Shown piece by piece: positions 33,923 through 39,048 of a stretch of 39,048 bases of DNA. Positions within the stretch are counted from its first letter, which is position 1. Every line of letters begins with the position of its first letter. Made by a program: the position numbers and the translations under genes. Under the pieces are notes generated by a model that was not told where the DNA came from, did no database searches, and saw only the letters and a list, made by a program, of their open reading frames with translations. The DNA is from Pirellula sp. (lineage in GTDB: Bacteria; Planctomycetota; Planctomycetia; Pirellulales; Pirellulaceae): NCBI GenBank assembly GCA_021299695.1, contig JAJTEK010000058.1, forward strand, positions 1 through 39,048, written 5' to 3'.

Positions 33923-34654
33923 ATGGCCCGCCGCACCAGCAACGACCCCCAAGCGATCGCCAATGTCCTGCGCCTGATTCCAGCCAAATGGCTCGTTGGA
34001 ATGCTCGTGGCGGCGGTCCTGTACTTTTTCCTTCAGCCGAAACTCAACGCTTGGTTCGGCTGGAACTTGCCTAGCATCGCGGCGATGGCCGGCAATGAGA
34101 CGCCTGCCAAACCTGCATCCACCAAACCTGCACAGCCCGAGCTCGCATCGACCAAAGCTACTGAGCCCAAGCCCGCACAGCCCAAAGCCGCCTCGACGAA
34201 GCCTTCAGGCGAGCCGACTAAGTCAACCGCATCGTCCAAGACACAGCAACAGGACGATTTGAAATACAGGATCCTCAAGCCCCTCGGGCGAGATCGCTAC
34301 GAGTCGCCCGCTGGCTTGATCTACGCACCCGGGAGCGAGGAGGGACATCGGCTCTCGCACATCGCAAGGCATTTGGAGGACCAGCCCGATCGGCCCGGTA
34401 GTCATGGCGTGTTCGATGGCGATATGGCAGCCTTTCTGGTCGCTATCGATGACGCTTATAAACGAGCCCGCGGGCATGCCAAGGGGACTAAGTCCAGGCT
34501 TGAAGATGGCATGACGATCTATGAAGCGCCGTTTGACCAAACGATCGGGTATTTAGGAGGGACCGAGGGAGCCCGCAAAAAGAACCCGAAACTCAAGAAA
34601 TTGCGGTTGGTCCTCCGCGATCGAAACTTAATCACCGCATTCCCTATCCAGTGA
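33923..34654 (+). CDS. Membrane-anchored protein with possible BECR-type nuclease fold
   Basis: A 243-residue protein starting at ATG 33923. Residues about 22-40 form one membrane helix (WLVGMLVAAVLYFFL), then a 50-residue linker of repeated A/K/P/S/T phrases (KPASTKPAQPE and similar), then a globular domain. This has GRDRYESPAGLIYAPGS, GHRLSHIARHLEDQ, a charged helix (MAAFLVAIDDAYKRARGHAK) and the C-terminal strands KLRLVLRDRNLITAFPIQ. The order GH-x3-H-x3-RH, helix, then V-L-R-x-n-I-I-T-A-F/Y-P is the pattern I remember for the RNase-A-like/BECR-fold toxin domains of contact-dependent inhibition systems. Here it appears on a short anchored protein with no toxin delivery module, in a plain housekeeping neighbourhood. 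The fold and any nuclease activity are an inference. Confidence 0.75.
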   Translation: MARRTSNDPQAIANVLRLIPAKWLVGMLVAAVLYFFLQPKLNAWFGWNLPSIAAMAGNETPAKPASTKPAQPELASTKATEPKPAQPKAASTKPSGEPTKSTASSKTQQQDDLKYRILKPLGRDRYESPAGLIYAPGSEEGHRLSHIARHLEDQPDRPGSHGVFDGDMAAFLVAIDDAYKRARGHAKGTKSRLEDGMTIYEAPFDQTIGYLGGTEGARKKNPKLKKLRLVLRDRNLITAFPIQ

Positions 34655-34676
34655 TCTCTTGGGGGGATCTATCGAT

Positions 34677-35000
34677 ATGGCCAAGCCTTTTCTGATTTTC
34701 GTCAAGCAATGCCCAGTCTGTGGCGATGGGCTTTGCCGTGTTCGAGTTTGCCATGATCTCCAGCGGGGGCGACTGACCGGCTGCATTTTATGCGACGAAT
34801 GTGAAACCGTCTGGACCGACCCGACGCTCAAGCAGAAGTTTCTGCGGGGCAAGGTCGAGGGTACCCCCTGCTGTCCGGACTGTGGCCAGTCGCTCTGGGA
34901 AACCAATAGCCATTGGGCCGACATTCCGGAGGTCTGCCTGCTGGGTTGGTACGACTCGGTGCAGATCGTCCGCAAGGAGAACCGCGACCAGATTGTTTAG
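34677..35000 (+). CDS. Small zinc-ribbon-like protein
   Basis: A 107-residue protein starting at ATG 34677. It carries three C-x2-C pairs: QCPVCGDG, LCDECETVW and CCPDCGQSLW, suggesting one or two zinc ribbons. No named family is recognised. It follows the membrane-anchored gene after 22 bases and precedes the antiporter gene, and may be co-transcribed with the former. A GGGGGG stretch upstream could be a poor ribosome binding site. Confidence 0.6.
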   Translation: MAKPFLIFVKQCPVCGDGLCRVRVCHDLQRGRLTGCILCDECETVWTDPTLKQKFLRGKVEGTPCCPDCGQSLWETNSHWADIPEVCLLGWYDSVQIVRKENRDQIV

Positions 35001-35090
35001 TCGACCCATCCGTTTTTTGGTGTATCATTTCGGCTCCCCGGGCCGCAACGTAGGTCTGCCGAATTCGTCTTTTCTCAAAGCTTTTCCGCA

Positions 35091-36449
35091 ATGCTCACTG
35101 TCATCATCGTTTTATTCGTGCTGGGGTATTTGGCCATCGCTCTGGAGCACCAGATCCATATCAACAAAGCGGCCTCGGCGATTCTGACCGGAGTTCTGTG
35201 CTGGACGCTCTATGCAATCCATTATGCGACCTTGGTGCCGACCAAGGCCTTCGAACATTGGCATGCGATGCATGGGGGGCCGGAGGCCGAGGGGGGGTTG
35301 GATCCGAAACTCCATTTTCTCGTCGACGGTCAGCTTAGCCATCTTTTTTCCGAGACGGCAGGGATTTTGTTTTTCCTCATCGGGGCAATGACGATCGTCG
35401 AACTGGTCGATGCGCACGAAGGCTTCTCGCTCATCACGCGCTATGTAAGGTCCAAGAGCAAGGTGTCACTGCTGTGGGTCATCGGAATATGCACGTTCTT
35501 TCTGTCGTCGGTCTTGGATAATTTGACGACCACCATTGTGATGATCTCGGTACTGCGCAAACTCGTCGCGGATCGAGAACTAAGGCTTTTGTATATCGGC
35601 ATTGTTGTTGTCGCAGCCAATGCCGGGGGGGCTTGGACGGTCATCGGTGACGTCACGACCACGATGATCTGGATGAAGCATAAGATTAGCGAGTGGGAGG
35701 TGATGCGCGATTTGTTCTTGCCGAGCATGGCTTGTTTGCTCGTCCCTTTGGGAATCTTGTCGACGCAGCTCAAAGGGGAGCTCGAAATGCCCAAGGAGAC
35801 CCAGGACGATCTTGAGGAAAAGTCGATTGAGACTTGGCACAAGGCATTGTTTTTGGCTTTGGGGGTTGCCGGATTGCTCGCAGTACCGATCTTCAAGACC
35901 TACACGCATCTGCCGCCGTTTATGGGGATGATGCTCAGTCTCGGAGTTCTTTGGCTCGCATCGGAGCTCGTCTCGCACACGATGGACGAGAAGACTAAGA
36001 GCAGTACCGGGGTCCTCTCGGCCCTGCGGCGGATCGATATGTCGAGCGTCTTGTTCTTCCTTGGAATACTCTTGGCTGTCGGAGCCTTGGGTTCGATGAA
36101 CGTTCTGACCCAGCTTGCCGAGTACCTCCAAGCGACCTTGAAGAATCAGTCGCTCATCGCGGTGATCATCGGACTGGTCTCGGCGGTCGTCGACAATGTG
36201 CCTTTGGTCGCAGCCGGTATCGAGATGTATTCGTCAACCAACCCCCTAAACGATCCTTTTTGGATGCTGCTGGCCTACTGCGGTGGGACCGGAGGCAGTT
36301 GCCTGATCATCGGGTCGGCCGCGGGGGTTGCGGCCATGGGGCTCGAGAAGATCGATTTCTTCTGGTATTTCCGAAAAATTGCGCCGCTAGCATTGGCGGG
36401 CTATTTCGCCGGAATTGCGGTGTATTTCGTACAACACGCGATTTTTTAG
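35091..36449 (+). CDS. nhaD: NhaD-type Na+/H+ antiporter
   Basis: A 452-residue polytopic membrane protein of the NhaD branch of the ion transporter/ArsB superfamily. Signatures are LSHLFSETAGILFFLIGAMT, VELVDAHEGFSLITR, SSVLDNLTTTIVMISVL, ANAGGAWTVIGDVTTTMIW and VDNVPLVAAGIEMY, with GGTGGSCLIIGSAAGVAAMG near the end; the DN and GD pairs in half-helices are the likely ion sites. It exchanges cytoplasmic sodium (or lithium) for protons, aiding salt and alkaline pH tolerance. It starts 90 bases after the zinc-ribbon gene, with a weak ribosome binding site. Confidence 0.93.
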   Translation: MLTVIIVLFVLGYLAIALEHQIHINKAASAILTGVLCWTLYAIHYATLVPTKAFEHWHAMHGGPEAEGGLDPKLHFLVDGQLSHLFSETAGILFFLIGAMTIVELVDAHEGFSLITRYVRSKSKVSLLWVIGICTFFLSSVLDNLTTTIVMISVLRKLVADRELRLLYIGIVVVAANAGGAWTVIGDVTTTMIWMKHKISEWEVMRDLFLPSMACLLVPLGILSTQLKGELEMPKETQDDLEEKSIETWHKALFLALGVAGLLAVPIFKTYTHLPPFMGMMLSLGVLWLASELVSHTMDEKTKSSTGVLSALRRIDMSSVLFFLGILLAVGALGSMNVLTQLAEYLQATLKNQSLIAVIIGLVSAVVDNVPLVAAGIEMYSSTNPLNDPFWMLLAYCGGTGGSCLIIGSAAGVAAMGLEKIDFFWYFRKIAPLALAGYFAGIAVYFVQHAIF

Positions 36450-36513
36450 GATAGTTTTTCCGTAAAATTCCGGGACAGTAGTAGCTGGATCGAACTCTCC
36501 TCAAAGGACCCTT

Positions 36514-37776
36514 ATGTCGATTTACCCAGATCGCACCTCGACACTCCCGGACGATCAGCGGATTGTTATGACCGCCGTGGGGCTTGCAAGCCCCAATGGC
36601 CCAAATCTTGAGAGTTACCGCGAGGCGCTCTTGGCGGGCCGCAGCGGGGTGCGGAACTACAACATTCGCTACGTCGGCGACACGCATGCGGGAGTTTGCG
36701 AGTTCGAGGGGACCAAGTACCAAAACCGTCGCGATGCTCGGCGGGGGACGCGAGCCGGTACCGTTGGAATATGGTCAGCCAGCGAAGCGATCGCGCGGAG
36801 CGGTCTGGATTGGGCCAACGTCGATAAATCTCGGGTGGGGATTTACATTGGCATCACCGAACATGGCAATGTCGAAACGGAAAATGAGATCTACTCGATC
36901 TCCCAGTTCAATTACGACACGACGGTTTGGTCCCACCACCACAACCCCAGAACCGTGGCGAACAACCCAGCAGGGGAAATCGCACTGAATCTTGGGATTA
37001 CCGGACCGCACTACACCATCGGAGCCGCCTGTGCGGCAGGCAATGCCGGGATCATCCAAGGGGTCCAGATGCTTCGGCTCGGTGAATGCGACTTGGCGAT
37101 CGCAGGTGGGGTTTCCGAGAGCATCCACACCTTCGGAATCTTCGCATCCTTCAAGTCCCAAGGAGCTTTAGCAAGCCACGGCGACCCGACGAAAGCTTCC
37201 AGGCCCTTCGACAAGGATCGTAGCGGTATCGTCGTAGCCGAAGGTGGCTGCCTGTACATTCTGGAGCGACTTTCAGACGCAAAAAAACGATCGGCCAACA
37301 TCATCGCCGAGATCGTGTCCTACGCGATCAACACCGATGCGACAGACTTTGTGCTCCCCAACCCCGAACGCCAAGCCCAGTGCGTTCGCTTGGCCCTTGC
37401 CCGAGGCGGGTTGAACCCCGAACAAATCCAAATCGTCAGCACCCATGCGACCGGGACGACCAGCGGTGACAACCAGGAGTGCGAAGCCTTGCGTCAAGTT
37501 TTTTCCGGGGTTCCCGGGGTTCGGTTCAACAACACCAAAAGCTTCATCGGGCACACCATGGGTGCCGCTGGAGCTTTGGAATTGGCCGGGAATTTGCCCA
37601 GTTTTCAGGACGGGGTTTGCCATGCTACGATAAATGTGGACAATTTGGACCCTGCCTGTGCCCTTGACGGCTTGGTCATCAACCAACCCCAAGAGCTAGG
37701 CCGTATCGACTACATCCTCAACAATTCCTTCGGGATGCTCGGAATCAACTCCGTTCTGGTCGTCAGACGGTTTTGA
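36514..37776 (+). CDS. Beta-ketoacyl-ACP synthase (KAS II type)
   Basis: A 420-residue condensing enzyme of fatty-acid or polyketide synthesis. The catalytic Cys lies in TIGAACAAGNAG (about residue 172), with the two His residues in STHATGTTSGDNQE and KSFIGHTMGAAGALE and the conserved Lys in the latter. AAGG ribosome binding sequence (AAAGGA) lies upstream of ATG 36514. The normal C-terminus is complete (NSFGMLGINSVLVVRRF). It differs from plain FabF in the segment EHGNVETENEIYSI. An acyl carrier protein follows 102 bases later, so this pair may serve a dedicated lipid rather than bulk fatty-acid synthesis. It can be any KAS-family member from KAS I/II. Confidence 0.92.
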   Translation: MSIYPDRTSTLPDDQRIVMTAVGLASPNGPNLESYREALLAGRSGVRNYNIRYVGDTHAGVCEFEGTKYQNRRDARRGTRAGTVGIWSASEAIARSGLDWANVDKSRVGIYIGITEHGNVETENEIYSISQFNYDTTVWSHHHNPRTVANNPAGEIALNLGITGPHYTIGAACAAGNAGIIQGVQMLRLGECDLAIAGGVSESIHTFGIFASFKSQGALASHGDPTKASRPFDKDRSGIVVAEGGCLYILERLSDAKKRSANIIAEIVSYAINTDATDFVLPNPERQAQCVRLALARGGLNPEQIQIVSTHATGTTSGDNQECEALRQVFSGVPGVRFNNTKSFIGHTMGAAGALELAGNLPSFQDGVCHATINVDNLDPACALDGLVINQPQELGRIDYILNNSFGMLGINSVLVVRRF

Positions 37777-37877
37777 TCCAAACCCTGTGGGCTTGAGCCC
37801 TCAGAGGTCACTTCGGGCATCGTCGAGTTTCCATCCATATCGCACCGCATCGATTTTCATTGGGAGTGATTTGATCC

Positions 37878-38138
37878 ATGACAGCCGCAGAAATCCGGAA
37901 CGAGATTCTAGATATTTTGAGCGATATAGCTCCGGACGAGGATCTCTCAGGTCTTGACGACAGCAAGTCGTTTCGCGAACAGATGGAACTCGATAGCATG
38001 GACTTTTTGGACATCGTTATGGAACTCCGCAAACGCCACCGCGTCCAAATCCCCGAGGAAGACTACGGGAACTTGGCTAGCATGCATTTGACAGTGACCT
38101 ACCTCGAGCCAAAAATGCGTGACATCGTCGCAGCGTAA
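37878..38138 (+). CDS. Acyl carrier protein
   Basis: An 86-residue acidic four-helix protein. The phosphopantetheine attachment Ser is S40 in EQMELDSMDFLDIVM (DSM instead of the usual DSL). Helices and spacing fit the family (MTAAEIRNEILDILSDIAPD at the start). It sits after the ketoacyl synthase and is probably its partner. GGGAG lies about 10 bases upstream. Deviation of DSL to DSM is seen in some specialised carrier proteins. Confidence 0.9.
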   Translation: MTAAEIRNEILDILSDIAPDEDLSGLDDSKSFREQMELDSMDFLDIVMELRKRHRVQIPEEDYGNLASMHLTVTYLEPKMRDIVAA

Positions 38139-38165
38139 CGTCGTCGCTTTCAGAGATAAAGTAGC

Positions 38166-38181
38166 CTGGGCGATAGCCCAG
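38166..38181 (+). terminator. Hairpin after the acyl carrier protein gene
   Basis: CTGGGC-GATA-GCCCAG forms a perfect 6-bp stem with a 4-base loop 28 bases after the stop. It has no U-tract. The wording GTAGCCTGGGCGATAGCCCAG resembles an intergenic repeat I remember from planctomycete genomes, so it may be a repeat rather than a terminator. Confidence 0.35.
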
Positions 38182-38194
38182 AGCGATGTATTTG

Positions 38195-38500
38195 AACACC
38201 TTTTGGCGACATCGAGACTTTCATAGATCTCGAGTTTGGCGCATTCATGCCTCAACGACCAGAGGAATCTTTCTGTAGCCCTATTGTCATAATAAAACTC
38301 GGTTCTCCTCGAGCCATGTCGCTCGTCAGGGAGCCCTAGGCAGATTGTTTTTGGCGTCATTGACGAAAAGTCGAATAGGTAGCATAAACGGCCTTAGCCG
38401 CAACTGCCAAAATGGTTCTCTCCTGGGTGACGAGCTTGCCTGCACCATCGATGAAATCATGATCCAAGGTCTGACGGGGTTTCTTCTCATTGGTTGACAT
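38195..38500 (-). mobile_element. Collapsed IS3-family-like transposase remnant
   Basis: Two pieces lie in a row on the minus strand. At 38357-38500 a 47-codon frame (ATG 38500 to TGA 38357) reads MSTNEKKPRQTLDHDFIDGA and continues KLVTQERTILAVAAKAVY, like the N-terminal helix-turn-helix of an IS3 OrfA. At about 38195-38305, in another frame, comes YYDNRATERFLWSLRHEC then AKLEIYESLD, which matches the end of the integrase core in OrfB (the DN-x-ERF-x-SL-x-HE region, with the catalytic Glu). Everything between, including the first two catalytic Asp residues, is gone, so the element is dead. Confidence 0.6.
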
Positions 38501-38749
38501 TAGACTTCCTCCGGCTTGAGTTTAGGGTTCGCCGCCGGTGTCCGCCGGTCCTGGGCGATCGCACCCTTCGGTTGTTTGAACCGCCAACTAAATTTGCGAC
38601 TCACGCACTCCCAAATTGTCCCCTTGGGCTAACCGAAGCAATTTCGACTAAAGAAACCTGCGTGCATCCACAAGGCTGAGCGATTTGAGTGCATTTCGAT
38701 TTATCCGCCAGTTTGGCGTCGAATCCAAATAGAAAATTAGCCCCTAATC
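38501..38749. other. Gene-free interval
   Basis: No supported gene. A short CCGCCGGTGTCCGCCGG duplication (about 38532-38548) occurs, otherwise nothing is recognised; the sequence may be further debris of the mobile element. Confidence 0.5.
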
Positions 38750-38850
38750 TCGGGGACAGTCCCCGAGTGTGTATGCGTACTTTACTAGTGAGTTTTCCGG
38801 GGACAGTCCCTGCAGAAAACCATGGAACAGTCCCTGGGTATGTATGCGTG
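38750..38850. repeat. Cluster of GGGACAGTCCC palindromes and a related longer repeat
   Basis: CTCGGGGACAGTCCCCGAG (38750-38768) is a perfect 9-bp dyad around one A. A second copy (CGGGGACAGTCCC, about 38799-38812) and a degenerate third (GGAACAGTCCCTGGG, about 38824-38838) follow. After copies 1 and 3 comes the same GT-TGTATGCGT text, so the repeated unit is about 70 bases. This looks like a REP-type intergenic repeat or a protein binding site array. Bases 38851-39048 hold no supported gene. Confidence 0.7.
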
Positions 38851-39048
38851 TTTCGCAATGGATTTGCTTGCTGAATGCCGCGAGCAACAAGTCGCAAGTC
38901 AAGCTCGCGCGAATGCCTTGAGAGTCAGATTCCTCGTCGGCGATCGTGCATTCACGAAAGGTTTTTTGTACCAAATCCACCACCTGCCCCCCCTGTTTCT
39001 GCACAATGCATGCTCGGTCCCTAGGCGGAACGTTTGTGTTGATGCATC

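Noticed and set aside
33195-33977. Plus-strand frame of 260 codons
   Set aside because: Antisense shadow of the Nudix gene, whose Nudix box is complete on the minus strand.

Overview
This window looks like a chromosomal segment of a planctomycete, most likely Pirellulales. That placement is inferred from protein style and gene content: a FAS1-FAS1-sulfatase-modifying-like secreted fusion, a methanopterin-type GHMP enzyme (RFAP synthase), a short PheT, large MMPL/RND exporters, and IS/REP debris in otherwise GC-rich DNA. No rRNA, intact tRNA or CRISPR array was seen.

Positions 1 to about 7,200 form an accessory island. Two copies of a ~196-bp direct repeat (1-196 and 6216-6410, about 90% identical by eye) bracket it, and each copy is followed by a minus-strand gene for a small antitoxin-like protein. 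The left one is translationally coupled to a PIN-domain (VapC-like) toxin; the right one is an orphan. Between the repeats lie two decayed copies of the same tyrosine-recombinase family, a large secreted FAS1/FAS1/FGE-sulfatase-like protein, and a small integron-cassette-like block: an Imm21-type immunity gene ending inside an attC-like imperfect palindrome, followed 15 bases later by an unknown gene. A tRNA 3'-end-like sequence and a REP-like palindrome mark the right flank.

Positions 7,200 to 16,900 hold a lipoprotein plus exported protein pair, then a long minus-strand run: FKBP isomerase, UDP-sugar pyrophosphorylase, mannose-1-phosphate guanylyltransferase, a PAS-GAF-REC signalling protein without an ATPase domain, a metallophosphoesterase and RNase III. 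The nucleotidyltransferases supply activated sugars for envelope or exopolysaccharide. A zinc alcohol dehydrogenase gene beside this run is broken by an internal deletion. Positions 16,900 to 23,900 carry the translation operon rpmI-rplT-pheS-pheT (infC is not adjacent) and an MMPL/RND exporter.

Positions 24,350 to 28,500 form an iron operon: a possible Fur box, a cysteine-rich FeoA-like gene, a normal feoA, feoB, and an MFS exporter overlapping feoB by ATGA. Positions 28,500 to 38,150 are compact core genes: RFAP synthase (tetrahydromethanopterin synthesis), DUF2760, rhomboid protease, a lone receiver domain, bioF, a NudL-like Nudix hydrolase, a membrane-anchored protein that may carry a BECR-type nuclease fold, a zinc-ribbon protein, an NhaD-type antiporter, and a ketoacyl synthase/acyl carrier protein pair. 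The last 900 bases contain a collapsed IS3-like remnant and a cluster of GGGACAGTCCC palindromes.
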